The notes: generated by a model not told the origin, from the letters alone. 64,000 nt of DNA from Medicago truncatula (GCF_003473485.1 NC_053048.1:26281255-26345254); one strand, 5' to 3'; shown: positions 35,273 to 47,815, counted from the stretch's first letter. Made by a program: numbers and translations.

Positions 35273-35966
35273 AGTTGAAGCTTGCGTATACGACTTGCCG
35301 ACAAGGAGTTATTGAAGTAGCTAAGATGTAAGTAGCATGATAATTTATTGGATACCAAGTGTTGTCAAGTAGTGGTGCTATAGCACTGTAGCATAAAGTA
35401 ATTTGAACAGATTGCTGTAATCTGCTATATGCGATTGACAATATTGATAAGAAAGCATTTGTGCATGCACATTCTTTTACATATTGCATTTCAACTCGTG
35501 CCTTTGTGAAATTTATCTGTGGAATGTTTCTTGGCCATCACTGCTTTATTGTTACAATCTTTTCTAGTGTATGCCTTTCTTAATATTGAATGTTTTCATA
35601 TATTTTGTATTTAAAGTTCTGAAAACTTTCATTGGTACCATGAGAAGTGTACTATAGATCATCTCAGTACATTACAAGCATGTCAGTGGACGGTTTTTAT
35701 ATTTTAATTGAAAAGTTTGTGAAGGGTGATGGTGCCAATAGGCCACAATGGCATATGTTTTATATGTCGATTTTTGGCCTTCCAGCATCTATAACACTGA
35801 CCTTAGCTACTGTTTGCATAGAATTGTTGTTTTTGTTTGTTTTTGCTGCTTGTTAATCTATCATGTGCTACGAAATTAATCATGTGCAGGTTCCAGTGGA
35901 GCTTCTGGAAGATGCTAAAACATCAGCCAAAGCAGCTCTTGAAGAAATGGATGCTGATTAACTGAT
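35273..35966 (+). pseudogene. Two exon-like fragments of an unidentified gene
   Basis: The piece at about 35270-35330 reads KLKLAYTTCRQGVIEVAKM after a ggcag acceptor and before ATGTAAGT, which is donor-like. The piece at 35890-35961, after the acceptor catgtgcag, reads VPVELLEDAKTSAKAALEEM and then DAD and a stop. The amphipathic, charged composition and the splice-like borders suggest internal and last exons of a real gene. I could not name the family, and no other exons are visible, so it may be a captured or decayed fragment. Confidence 0.3.
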
Positions 35967-35974
35967 TAAGAATA

Positions 35975-37190
35975 TTCTTTTCTTCATTATCAACACATCA
36001 ACCAACAATATATCACAAATCAGATCACTAAATATTAATTTTCCTCTCCCATCCTTCATCACTTTCCTAATAAGGTATATATATGCTTCTTGGAATCATA
36101 ATCTTTATCCTTTTTGAAACTTTGTTGCAAATGTACTGTTAGACGATATGAGTTTGTCTAACATGTGCAATATTGCACATGTTAAGACAACTAAAAGTAG
36201 TAAATTTTCATTGAAAAACACCAATTATTTATCAAAAAGTTATATATTTAATATAAAATACACAAGTTTCAAGACAAACTTACCATTCTAAATTTAAGAC
36301 TAGACGCTTGAAATCGAAAACTGCATGATATATTACTGCTCCAAATCCCTAAATTGGACGACAATTGTGGTTTCCTTTTAATTACCGTCTATGCTACAGA
36401 TCCCTAATATGACAACTGCTTACAGATGATTATTACTTACAACAATTTTTGCAATTATCTGTGCCAAATAGTATATACGGAGTTCATGACGAGGCAAAGG
36501 ATAAAGAATTCAAACCTGAAATGAGCTGGGTGTGTGAGGAATCAAACCGTCAGAATGAAAAGGTAAGGCAGGGTGTACTTTGAGTTACTTTTAAACAATG
36601 ACATATTTTTCCTTCAATTACTTCAAAATAATGATTGTATAGCATAGGATCCACATTTTTTCTTTGTTTGCCTGTATCTGATTTGTATTGATTACAACCA
36701 TTCTGAAACTTTCAAAAATCAATTCTTATTCTGTTGATTCAGATTTTTAGGTTTCTGGTTATTACCTCAATTCATGGTATTGTATGATTAGCATTTGGAA
36801 GTAAAAGTAATTGAGCCAACCTTGAATAAGGCAATACAATAATACTGTGCAATTCTGATTATGAATTAAATGGAAAATTAATCAACCTTGTTTTGATTAT
36901 GAATTATTAGTTTTCATATTACTTTGTTAGTTATGTGTAAGCTGTAACCAGTTAAAGATCCCTTTTTTTATACTTTAGACTTTAGAGTATTCATAAAATA
37001 CCGCTTGATGATTGATACCAAAGCAAAAATTTCTAAAGTTAATGATATACATAGCGTTGAGTTATAATAGTTTTGACATACTAATTTTTGTAACTTGAAC
37101 TATGAGGATCTACTAATTCAGAGGTTTTTATAATCGTCTGTGTGCAAATTTTGACAAGAAAAAATGTTTATTCTAGAGTAAATTTCTTTT
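35975..37190 (+). repeat. Upstream/intron module of the TNL relic (copy 3)
   Basis: It opens with the same block as 33.95 kb and continues with ggtatatatatgcttcttgg. At about 36149-36290 it contains a 3'-truncated relative of the MITE at 57835 (ctaacatgtgcaatattgcacatgtta). From about 36900 it matches the 24.6-kb copy (gtaaccagtt, cataaaata, ttttgacatacta). It leads into the NB-ARC relic through an acceptor-like ttcttttcag. Confidence 0.5.
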
Positions 37191-37191
37191 C

Positions 37192-40100
37192 AGCGTGTAC
37201 GGCGACCCAATACCTGTCAACTAAAAGATTTAATTGGATGGCATGGTGAATTTGAGCGGGGAAGTAGAATCATTGTGACTAGTAGAGACATGCAAGTACT
37301 TAAGAATATAGATGCTGATGAAATATATGAAGTGAATGAGATGAATTTTCAAGATTCTCTACAACTATCCCGTAGGAGCTTTTATGGGTTTATCAGAGAA
37401 GGTTTTAAATTGTGCTAAAGGGATCCCATTAGCTCTCAAAGTTTCGGGCTTTTCACTTCAAAATAGAACAGAAGAAGAATGGGAAAGTGCTTTGGAGAAG
37501 TTGAAAAAGCATACTGAAGGTGAAATTTTTGGTGCCTTGAAATTAAGTTACGATGGGCTTGATGATGAGCAGAAGGATATATTTCTTGACATAGCTTGCT
37601 TCTGTAGGGGACATGACATGAATACTGTCAAGCAAACTCTAGATAGCTGTGGTTTCTCGACTGCCATTGGAATGAGAATTCTTATTGGTCGAGGCCTCAT
37701 GTCTATTCTAAAAGGTGAAATTGTGCTGCACGATCTTATACAGGAAATGGGACTTGAAATTGTTCATCAACGATACTGGAAACCGCAATCAATTATGGAA
37801 ACATGGGGATGTTTATCACGTTTTAAGAAAGAACAAGGTAAATCCTTTATGTTTCTTATTTTGCTTTACATTCTCCATGAAACCTTTATCTGCTAAGGGC
37901 TAAGGAATACATACAGTTGAATGATTCACTTTAAGTCTTTTTTTATACATATGTACTTCATGTCTTTATCACATATTGAAAGCACTTGGCTGTTATTTCT
38001 TTTCAACTTAATTTTTTTATTTCCGTTGATAAGTCCTTCCTTTAACTTTTAGGGGGCGTATGTAGTGCAGTGTATATTCATCGACATGTGCCGATTCAGA
38101 AAAGTTCAACTGAATCCCAAAACTTTCAAAATGATGAATAATCTGAGAATGCTGCAGTTCTATAAATCTAGAGAAAATCAAAACTCAAAAGTGCACATTC
38201 CATCATTTCTTGATAGTCTTCTAGATGATTTACGATTTCTTCGTTGGGATGCCTTCCCTCAAAGATCTTTGCCGCTGGATTTTTCTCTGGAAAATCTTGT
38301 TCAACTTGACATGCGTGACACTCAAATTGAACTACTTTGGGAGAGAGATCAGGTATTGCCAGCTTTATTTTTTTGCAAACAAACTTAGGAAAATCAATAT
38401 CAACAACAGTTTTCTATATTCAGGCTTAAAAATCTGAAATCATTAAGAAAGATCAAATAACAATTTTTTATGGAGAATAATAAAAATACTCATATTAATT
38501 GATAAAGTTTTTCAAAAATAAAAATTAATAGATATAGTAACCTCGATGAAGAAATTTAGGGACAACCATTTCTCGTATCTTGAGAGATTATTATTTTTTT
38601 TTTAATTAAGTGATTAGTAGTTGCAAATTAACTCATATTATATACATGGAGTTGGGATTAAATTTGCGAGTGGCTATTCTTTTTATGAAGTGATCGGTAG
38701 TTTTTGTGATTACCTAATGATGTACTGTTGATTTGTGCCAGCATTTACCGAATTTGAAAAAGCTTGACCTTAGTGGTTCTCGAAAACTGATTCGAATACC
38801 AGACCTATCTAGATGTCCAAATATTAAAGAAGCAATTCTTAGTCATTGCAGAGAGTTGGTTCAAGTTTACACGTCTGGTTTTCTCAGAAGGCTAAAATGT
38901 TTATGGTTAAATGGCTGTGTTGGGCTTATGAGTTTAAACATTCCTAGCAATATTCTCTCGAGGTCTTCAGGATTAATAGTTTTGTATAATTGTTGCAACC
39001 TTGAGATGTTTTCGGTCAATAGTCCAAACGAGGGGGTACTATCAAATGTTTGTTCACGCACTAGACCACGGGGGGACATATTTAGATACATTTTGCCTGA
39101 GGATATACAATACTGTCTCGACAAACAACCTGGGTCCATATTTGAGAAATTCTCGGATACTTTTGAGCCGCTCGCCTGTGATGTGTTAAAAAAAACTTAC
39201 TATTCCAAAGGATAATATACACTTACTAAACTTATAAGTGTTGAGAGAAGGTTCACCCTCATTTTTTCCAAGTCTCAATGAGCTTTGTTGGTTGGATCTC
39301 TCTTACTGTGAATCACTAATAAGCCTTCCAATTGACTTTTTGAAATTGAAATTTCTCAAAAGACTTTACCTCCGTGGTTGCTCGAATATGGAGGAGTTCC
39401 CAGAAATTGAGGAAACTTCAGAAAATTTGATGGTTCTCATCTTAGACGAAACATCATTAAAGGAACTGCCTTCATCCTTACGCCATTTGGAGAAGAGTTG
39501 AGCTTGCACAATTGCTCAAGGATTGAGATTATTCCATCTTCCATTGGAAGTCTCAGTAAACTGTGTAAATTAGACCTTACCTGCTGCAAATTAGATCTTA
39601 CCTGCTGTGAATCACTTGAAACTCTTCCCAGCAGCATCTTCAAACTGAAGTTAGCAAAATTAGATTTGCATGGCTGCTCAATGCTGAAGATCTTCCCAGA
39701 GATCTTGGAGCCTGCCGAAAACTTTGCTCACATTAGCTTAGCAAAAGCAGCAATTAAAGAGCTTCCTTCATCATTGGACTATTTGGTTGGGCTTCAAACC
39801 TTGAGTCTTAGGCTATGACAAATAACATTGGTAATGTAACCCTTCTCGCCAAGCTTTATTTTTTAGGCTATGACAAGTTATCAGAAATCCCAAGTGACAT
39901 TGGTCGCTTGTCATCACTCCGAGAATTGTCATTTCATGAAAGTGGTATTGTTAACCTTCCTGAGAGTATTGCTCATCTGTCAAGCTTGAAATCACTTGAT
40001 TTAACTGATTGCAAAAGGCTTGAATGTCTAACGCAGCTACCACCATTTCTGGAACACTTGTGGGCATTTGATTGTCCATCCATTAGGAGAGTGTCAAGTT

Positions 40101-40494
40101 CAAGGACTACAAGTTCATCAGATTCTAAACAGAGTCATCAGGGCATCTTCAAATTTCATCTCACCAATAGTCAAGAACTAAATTCAAGGGCTCAAAGTAA
40201 CCTTGCGGCTGATGCACATATGACGATCCTTCAGGATGCATATAGGTCTGTGTTCTATTGCTTTCTAGGGAGTGCAGTTCCTTCTTGGTTCCCTTACCGT
40301 TGTGAGGGACATTCAGTGACCCTGAATATAAATTCTCTAAACTTGTGCAATGATAATATGCTCATGTTATGCATGACGAAAAAAGATGATCTAGTGTTTT
40401 TAGCTATAGATTTGCTGTTAAATCTGATGATGGTAAACACATTTTTCCTAGCAATGATCAGCTAAGATACTATTTCAAATGGAGGGGTGAATAA
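37192..40494 (+). pseudogene. TIR-NBS-LRR disease-resistance gene relic
   Basis: This is the 3' two-thirds of a TNL immune receptor gene. Visible NB-ARC motifs are GSRIIVTSRD (37258), GIPLALKV (37418), FLDIACFCRG (37582) and the MHD-position LHDLIQEMG (37727). Then come an LRR linker exon (38053-38352, donor gtattg), a main LRR exon from 38742 (PNLKKLDLSG...), and the post-LRR C-JID-like domain (YRSVFYCFLGSAVPSWFPYR, about 40233). No TIR domain or P-loop lies upstream. Breaks: a deletion/frameshift at about 37365, frame mismatch at the 37837/38053 junction, a stop at 39213, a frameshift near 39493, another near 39810, and one at about 40400 before SYRFAVKSDDGKHIFPSND. It is not functional as a receptor. 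The reading direction is toward the inverted relic at 42-43.5 kb. Confidence 0.85.
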
Positions 40495-40499
40495 ATGGT

Positions 40500-42130
40500 G
40501 GCTATGGATTATATTATCCCTAATAAACAGCAGAACAAATGGTGGATAATTCATATGTTAATCCTAGTTATTTTATGTAGCATCCTAATGTTAATGCATT
40601 CAGTATAGTTGTAATAACTTTCTAGATTGGTGAACATTGAAAAAAGGTTAGTAAGTGCTGGTACGTTGAGATAATATTTGATCATACACAAATAAGTAGT
40701 CCATTTAAAATGATATTTCTGTTTCGTTAAATTTAATCACACATGCATATTTGCATATTAACTGATACATGAGAATGAGGTAAGTTTTAAATTTAATCAT
40801 TCATCCTTGCATATTTATAGCCAAGAATATATTTAGAAAAATAAACTTTTTTTTTACAAGGGCATACAAGTTGGGAAATCAATAAATATAGAGCTATTTA
40901 ATGCGTGACGACTTCATTTGTTTATCTCCTATTAAACTCAACAAATGATGAAAAAGACCTCTGCTTCGATGATTATAGAATTAAAATTAGAGACTTTCCC
41001 ACTGGGTATATATAGATTTTAAACCACAAGTACTAGAAATTCTTGATGTTTTATACAACACCTACTCTGAGACTTGCCAATCTTGAAAATGCCTCATTCT
41101 GAGCTTGAGCAAGTTTTATATATATATATGTTTTATTATAGTTTGCTCTTGCCTTCTCATGATTTATCAATATGTAAGAAAATGCTGCAAAGTGAAATAA
41201 AAACGACTTACCAGAGGGAAAGAGTCAATAAAATCAAACCTCATTTGCCTACGAGATAATCATGCATTGACACTGAAGGTGAATGATCATTTAGTATCAA
41301 TTTGTCGATAAGAAAGAGTCGTACTTCTAACTTCATATAATATATACATTTACTTTGAGAAGAAAAAAGAAAACTTAAAAATGTTCTTCTTCTGATACTT
41401 CTCTTTGTTCCATTCCACAACTCAATAAATCAAAACTTTGAAAAGCTGTACATCAGAAAATAAAAATGGTCTTCAAATTAGTAACTCTCAAACCACAATT
41501 AACACTAACCACATCAGGCCTGCAGCAGTAATAAATCATGGTGTTTTTCATATAGTGCAGACAAGCTTGCCAGTCAGGGCCTAAACTTAAAAAAAGACAG
41601 TTGCGTGCACAAAATCCAAATGAATTTGAAATACCTGAAACGCAAACGATCAATGTAGAAAGTTAAACACAAGGTGATAGCAGAGTTAATGGATTAACAA
41701 GATCAATAAGAAATAGCATGTTCGACAGCAAATCAACAAATGCCAATACTGGAAACTTTATACCTTATCTCACTGTAACTTGGTAATCTCATTACAAAGG
41801 AATCCATGGAATGCCATACAAGGCATTCCATGTAATTATGAATTCCAAAGTGAAAAAAACAAAACAAAATGAGAATTAGAACTTCAACATTTAAAACTCG
41901 AAAAAGAAAGAAAAGTATGGGTGGTTAGCCAGTTTATATACAACAAAGGACATATTACATACCTGCAGTCGCCTATCTTAATTTATTTGCATCCATAAAA
42001 AACTTATCATTATGCAGCATTGCTCCCACTCGGCTCTTCAATGTCTTTATTTAAAAGTTTCAAATTCAAACTATTATCATTGGCATCAATTTCTTTAGTA
42101 TAAAGAGGACATATTCCACACTCTTTCACC
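40500..42130. other. Gene-free spacer between the two TNL relics
   Basis: This is AT-rich DNA with no coding signal. A small perfect hairpin (tggaatgccatacaaggcattcca, at about 41806-41830) is the only notable structure. Confidence 0.45.
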
Positions 42131-42150
42131 ATGACATCTGATTTAGGATA

Positions 42151-43505
42151 TCAGAGGTAACCATGTTTGCTGAACTCAAAAGTGAAGTTGTGGGCATCAA
42201 AGAGCCAATTATCAATGCTAGCAAAGTCCAAGTGATATTTCCTTATGAATGTGTGATCTTGGATGACTAACCTACTTCCATCCTTTGAAAAGAAATGGTA
42301 TTTTATCTCGGCATAGTTAGCGAGAATTTGCGTGCCACCATCAGCTTCAAATGTTAATCTGCACGTAAAGCTACCACTTCTTGCTATTGCATCATCCATA
42401 TCCCGACATTCCAAAACAACAGACAGGGCAAAACCAACAAGCCTGCTATTACTTAGCCAGTCTGGAGACTCCATTTTCATTGCTACCAAACTCCTGTACA
42501 ACGATAAGGAAACCAACCAGGAATTGCACTCCCAGGAAAACAAAAGAACACAGATCTGTATGCATCCTTGGTGATCCTAAGCCATGTTTCAGCCCCAATA
42601 TTACTGCAAGCAGTTTCATCTAGTTCTTGACTATTGGTGAAATGAAATATGAAGTTGTCCTTATCGGAATTTGATGGGAGTTCCAACCTTGAATTTGGAA
42701 TTATTTTTCTAACGGACGGGCAGTCATACGCCAACAACTGGTTTAGAGATGATGGAAGTTGTGGGATACATTCAAGCCTTTTGCAATCACTTAAATCAAG
42801 TGGTTTTAAGCTTGAGAGATTAGCTATGCTCCCTGGAAGGTTCACAATACTGCAACAACCAGAACAATCAGGCTCAGATAGATAGTTTAGATTAGCAATG
42901 CTATTTGGAAGTGACACCAGATCACTGCATAACTTCAGGCACAAGGTTCGAAGTCCAACCAAATAATCCACAGATGAAGACAGTTCCTTAATTGCTGTTT
43001 TTGTCAAGTTAATGTGAACAAACGTTTCCGCAGGCTCCAAGATCTCTGGGAAGGTCTTCAGCATTGAGCAACCATGAAAATCAAGTTTTGTCAGCTTCAA
43101 TTTGAAAATACTGCTTGGAAAAGTTTCAAGTGATTCACAGCAGATAAGGGCTAACTTGCTAAGTTTGCCAAGACTTCCAATGGAAGACGGAATAATCTCG
43201 AGCTTACGACACCAGCGCAAGCTCAATTCTTCAAGCCCAACCAAATGGTGCAAGGATGAAGGTAGTTATTTGATTGCTGCACTGTTTAAGACAAGAACCG
43301 TTAAACTTTCTACAGTCTCCTTAATCTCACCAAACTTCTCCAAATTAAAGCAGCCACAAAGGTAGAGTCTTTTTAGAAATTTTAACTTGAAGATTTCAGT
43401 TGGAAGGCCAAGAGGGATTCACAGTAAGAGAGATCTAACCAACAAAGCTCATTAAGACTTGGAAATAATGAGGGTGAACCTTCTCCCAACACTTCTAAGT
43501 TTAGT
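42151..43505 (-). pseudogene. TIR-NBS-LRR relic, LRR and C-terminal part only
   Basis: This is a minus-strand paralogue of the 39.2-40.5 kb part of the neighbouring relic. It reads EGSPSLFPSLNELCWLDLSY (about 43475), then leucine-rich repeats (CESLETFPSSIFKLKLTKLD, CSMLKTFPEILEPAE), then the C-JID-like domain DAYRSVFFCFPGSAIPGWFP and a tail RLVGFALSVVLECRDM ending at 42151. It is broken by a frameshift near 43400, a TAA within the SAAIK-LPSS segment at about 43270, and a frameshift near 42490 inside the C-JID region. TIR and NB-ARC are absent. One stretch of 256 codons remains open (43253-42483) but lacks a plausible promoter and start. Confidence 0.85.
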
Positions 43506-43509
43506 AATT

Positions 43510-43930
43510 GCATATTATCTTCTGGTTCTTTATTTAACTCAACACAATCTAGGATTGAAAAAATAATTATTTAGATGTTCTGGTGTGATCTCTACCATGA
43601 GAACTATTATATGTTAAGATGGATATTCCTAACAGATTTATTCATTTATCTATCGCACATTATTGTCATCCAACGATTTTAAGTCTAAACTATAAAGTAT
43701 TAAATTTCTTACTAAACTAATTGGTAGTTTAGCTTATCAAATCATAATTGGATATAAAGAGAGTGTCATATTATGCAACAGAAACATTTTATAGAAACAA
43801 AACAAGGAAATGTGTTTTTCAATAAAGCTGCAAAAGGAAAAACAAAACTTGATTCAAGTTTGACTAATTAGTAAAACGAATGCTTGAAATCAACTCCACA
43901 ATAGTAATATCAAATTGCAATTAAACTAGG
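43510..43930. other. AT-rich stretch, no gene
   Basis: Nothing recognisable is seen. Confidence 0.4.
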
Positions 43931-45010
43931 TTTTTTGTGAGTGTGTGCGTGCGAGCAAGTGTGCGTTGATTATTTAATTCATAAAGATACAAGAAATAGT
44001 GCATCATATATAAGACATTTTATTGAAAATAGAAATTCATTAAGACTCATCATCCAAAATCCATTATAATTGAAGTCTTAAAGACTTACAACAACAATTT
44101 ATTGTGGATTTTCTTTGTGAGTAGAAATAATAGAGATTGAACAAGAAGCTTGGATAGAAATTGAACTTGGATTATTGGCTCAAGGAAATCTTGTGGGTTG
44201 ATCATTTTATTTTGAAGGATTAATTGAATTCTAAGGAATAAAATGTATCCTTCTTTATTCTTTTTCAATAGAAGCATGGACAAAGATTAATCAAAGTGTT
44301 GTATTGCCAAAGGATTCCTTATTTATTTGTCTGTTGATAAAGTGATAATGTTTTTTGTGAATTATCAATTTAATGCCATGTTTTTTGTGAATGTGTACGC
44401 ACGTGCGTGCGAGCAAGGGTGCTTTGATTATTTAATTCATAAAGATACAAGAAATAGTGCATCATATATAAGACATTTTATTGAAAATAGAAATTCATTA
44501 AGACTCATCATCCAAAATCCATTATAATTGAAGTCTTAAAGACTTACAACAACAATTTATTGTGGATTTTCTTTGTGAGTAGAAATAATAGAGATTGAAC
44601 AAGAAGCTTGGATAGAAATTGAACTTGGATTATTGGCTCAAGGAAATCTTGTGGGTTGATCATTTTATTTTGAAGGATTAATTGAATTCTAAGGAATAAA
44701 ATGTATCCTTCTTTATTCTTTTTCAATAGAAGCATGGACAAAGATTAATCAAAGTGTTGTATTGCCAAAGGATTCCTTATTTATTTGTCTGTTGATAAAG
44801 TGATAATGTTTTTTGTGAATTATCAATTTAATGCCATGTTTTTTGTGAATGTGTACGCACGTGCGTGCGAGCAAGGGTGCTTTGATTATTTAATTCATAA
44901 AGATACAAGAAATAGTGCATCATATATAAGACATTTTATTGAAAATAGCAAGTCCATAAGAGTTATCATTCAAAATCCATTATAATTGAAGTCTTAAAGA
45001 CTTATTACAA
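43931..45010. repeat. 458-bp tandem repeat, about 2.4 copies
   Basis: Units start ttttttgtga at 43931, 44381 and 44839. The first unit is 8 bp shorter at a gcacgtgcgtgc spot. The third stops at about 45010 and carries a divergent patch near 44948. Units are otherwise almost identical over hundreds of bases, so the amplification is recent. There is no coding capacity: the same short frames simply repeat in each unit. A detached partial copy lies at 47816-47995. Confidence 0.9.
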
Positions 45011-45069
45011 CAACAACAGAGGCATAAATGCCATTGTTCAGAAACACAAATAAGGCATATATGTCATTG

Positions 45070-46335
45070 TTGAAATACATTAGAATCGAAAGCAAGCTCA
45101 CAACTTGAAGGGCTCCAAGCAAGAATTCCCTTCAATTCAAGCCCTTTTGCATAAAAGTGTGTCAGGAACTCCTTAAGGGTAACCTTTTTATATAACACTC
45201 CACTCATGGAAGGCCCTTTGAATCTGGTCGATTACTTCCACACGCCGAGTTGGAATAGTGTGAATGTCTTTATAGTCTATTGTAGGGAAACACCAGTTAG
45301 AGTCACTACCAGATTTTTCACCGATGTCCAACTTTCCGCCTCCGGTGTGGAACATACTGGGAACGGATCTGTTTTTTCAGAAGCAAGCCCTTCACTCCTG
45401 CTTTTGAATTGTCAAAAGCAATACTAGGAACGAATCTCTTCTCTCATAAGCTTCTTGTTCATGAAATGAATGAATTCCTTCGATCATTTCATCCAGCCCT
45501 AGCGCCTCAGACAATAGCTCAAATATTTTCAATCCCATGTCATTAACTTTCTGAGAATATTGTATCATTATATCCCTGCAATTAAACAATAATTATTGAA
45601 AAAACTTCAGTTAATTCGAAAATTCACAAACAGAAAGGCACTCTTGCTGTTACAAACAGAAGCTTAGGATGAAAAACTACTAAAGCATATAACAAAGTAT
45701 GGTCATGGATGTAAACATGACATTTTTAAAAACTACCAAGGCATATAAGAAGTGTCATAAAACTACAAGACAATTTAAAAACTTCTAAGGCATATAACAG
45801 ACATTTTAAAATGACTAACAGACATCTTAAAACTACCTGCATATGGGAGGTAGATCCTCTGGTTTGAAGGGAACTGGAGCAGCAGAATATGCAATTGTAT
45901 CTCTCCAATTTGCAGGTTGTCCACTGAATAGGGTTGCATTGGAGTAATACCTAACATTTTTCTTAAAATCTCTATTATAATACACTCTTCTCTCAGAAGC
46001 TTCTTGTTCATGAAATGAACGAATTTCTTCGATCATTTCATCCAAGACATAGATGGGGATTTCATGATTAATCACTTGAAAAAATCCCCACTCATTGCAG
46101 GCTCTTTGAATCTGGCCAATGACTTCCAATCTCCGAGTTGGATCAGTGTGAATGTCATTGAGGTCTATTGTAGGGAAACACAAGTCAGAGCCACTAGACG
46201 AGTTTTCGCCGAGGTCCAACTTGCCAGTGTGGAACATGCTAGGAACATGAGTTATTCCAGACTCTAGCAAGCCCTTCACTCCAGCTTGTGAAGGATCTGG
46301 AACATTCCTGAAACCTTCGACACTTCAGACTCTAA
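45070..46335 (-). pseudogene. 2-oxoglutarate dioxygenase (E8-like), exon-scrambled
   Basis: On the minus strand there is first a stub of exon 1 (VRGLLESEVSKVSGMF, about 46330). Next comes a nearly full exon 1 (46310-45837: [41 protein letters not shown]) with a good GT donor. After a 261-bp intron, exon 2 starts normally (RDIMIQYSQKVNDMGLKIFE, from 45575). After LSEALGLD it jumps back into exon-1 sequence (DEMIEGIHSFHEQEAYERRD), then into an earlier part of exon 1 (FPTIDYKDIHTIPTRRVEV, ending FHEW). It finally joins the end of exon 3 (TLKEFLTHFYAKGL ... EPFKL, with a frameshift). The iron-binding HTD and the H/RxS region are absent. It cannot encode an enzyme. Confidence 0.85.
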
Positions 46336-46339
46336 CAAA

Positions 46340-47140
46340 CCTCTAACTGGTTTTTTTTTAATTTTCAAAACTCATCATGTTGAGAGAGGCCTCAAGTGGT
46401 TTTTTTTCTCCCCTAGTTCTGTTCTGTGTTAACTTTAGAATACCATTTCCCCTACCTCATTTTTTTGAAAGATGCTCTCCCCTTACCTCTTTTTATTGTG
46501 GATACAGTTGTAAGATGCTCTCATTTCTTCTTTAGTCTATACCATTTAATTTTTGAATGAGTGATGTTCCATTAAATTTGTTAGGCATATGTGCTATACA
46601 GTTATTACCTAGTGACATGTATATATCAAGACTTTGCGTTATTTTCAAATTCTAATTTTAGCTATGGTGGTCCTATTTCCCTATGTCATCATTAAAACCA
46701 AGCCTACACATTTGAAGGAGTTTTTATTTTTATTTTTATTTTTATTTTCATTTTGACAAAAAAAAAAAAAAAAAAAAAAACATCTTCATTCAATTTGAAA
46801 ACCGAAGGAAACATACAAGTTGATCAAAACTAATCTTTTGAGACATTCACCATCTACATAACAATAAACTATTTATTTTGTTAAAGTTATTTAAATGTTT
46901 CAAATCAATTCTCTTTATTTTGATAAAGTAATTAAATTATTCAATGTTACAAAAATATAGAAAGCAATTTTGCAAATTTTGAAATTTATAAGAACCAATA
47001 TATAACTTTGATAATTTATACATACCAATTTATAAATTTTGATAAAGTAATTTTGGATTAATTTGTATTTTATGCAAACTAATACCTTTATTATGTTTAC
47101 TTATGAAACGTGTTTTCTCCAATGTGAAAATTTTGAGGGG
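46340..47140. other. AT-rich stretch, no gene
   Basis: It contains TTTTTA repeats and an A tract (about 46758-46782) that could be the tail of an old retroelement. Nothing else is recognised. Confidence 0.4.
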
Positions 47141-47144
47141 TCAC

Positions 47145-47224
47145 TTTTTAGGTTCATTCATTTAATAATGTATGTGGTTTATATGTTGGGTCACATACAT
47201 GATTAAATGAATGAACCTAAAAAA
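47145..47224. mobile_element. Small palindromic MITE-like hairpin
   Basis: The arms tttttaggttcattcattta and its inverse taaatgaatgaacctaaaaa flank a short loop containing a second inverted pair (atgtatgtg / cacatacat). At about 80 bp it folds into a near-perfect hairpin. It has no coding content. Confidence 0.65.
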
Positions 47225-47314
47225 TCAATTTTATTTTATATTTAAAAACGGAGTGAATCCCTATTAATATTAATTTCAACGACACAATAATTTCATTTGC
47301 TAAAAAGTTTGTTA

Positions 47315-47815
47315 GTGGTTAGGTGAATTGAATTGCTAATAGGTACTAGTAATAAAGACAGAGTATTAGAAATTGTAGTTAGGTGAATTGAATTGTTAAT
47401 AGGTAATAGTAATAAAGATAAAGAGTATTAAAAATTGTAGTTCGGTGAATTGAATAGCTAATAGGTACAATAACAAAGACAAAGAGTATTAGATTTTGTA
47501 GTTAGTTAGGTGAATTGAATTGCTAATAGGTACTAGTAATAAAGACAAACGGTATTAGAAATTGTGGTTGGATCTAACTCGAAATTATATTACTATTAAT
47601 AAAGATAAAGAGGTACTCGTAATAAATACAAAGAGTTAGTTTTACATCTGCGCTAATAGTGAATTGTTGAATTGCTAATAGGTACTAGTAATAAAGATAA
47701 ATAGGATTAGAAATTGTGGTTGGATCTAACTCGTAATTATATTATTATTAATAAAGACAAAGAGTTAGTTTTACATCTGCGCTAATAGTGAATTGAATTG
47801 CCGAGAGGTCTTGGT
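47315..47815. repeat. Minisatellite, units of about 60-65 bp
   Basis: Repeated motif order is ggtgaattgaattgctaataggtactagtaataaagac followed by aaagagtattagaaattgtagtt. There are at least five clear units. Later units are longer and add ggatctaactcg-aattatatta and agttttacatctgcgctaatagtg, giving a higher-order pattern. It ends where the partial 458-bp repeat begins. Confidence 0.85.

Noticed and set aside
37384-37837. Stand-alone NB-ARC gene
   Set aside because: It lacks P-loop and TIR, follows a frameshifted upstream part, and continues into LRR exons with further breaks; better called one TNL pseudogene.
44086-44985. Identical short frames (65-66 codons) repeated in tandem
   Set aside because: They repeat only because the 458-bp units are near-identical; composition is AT-driven and no family is recognised.
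47315-47815. CRISPR-like array
   Set aside because: The units are contiguous minisatellite repeats without unique spacers, in plant nuclear DNA.
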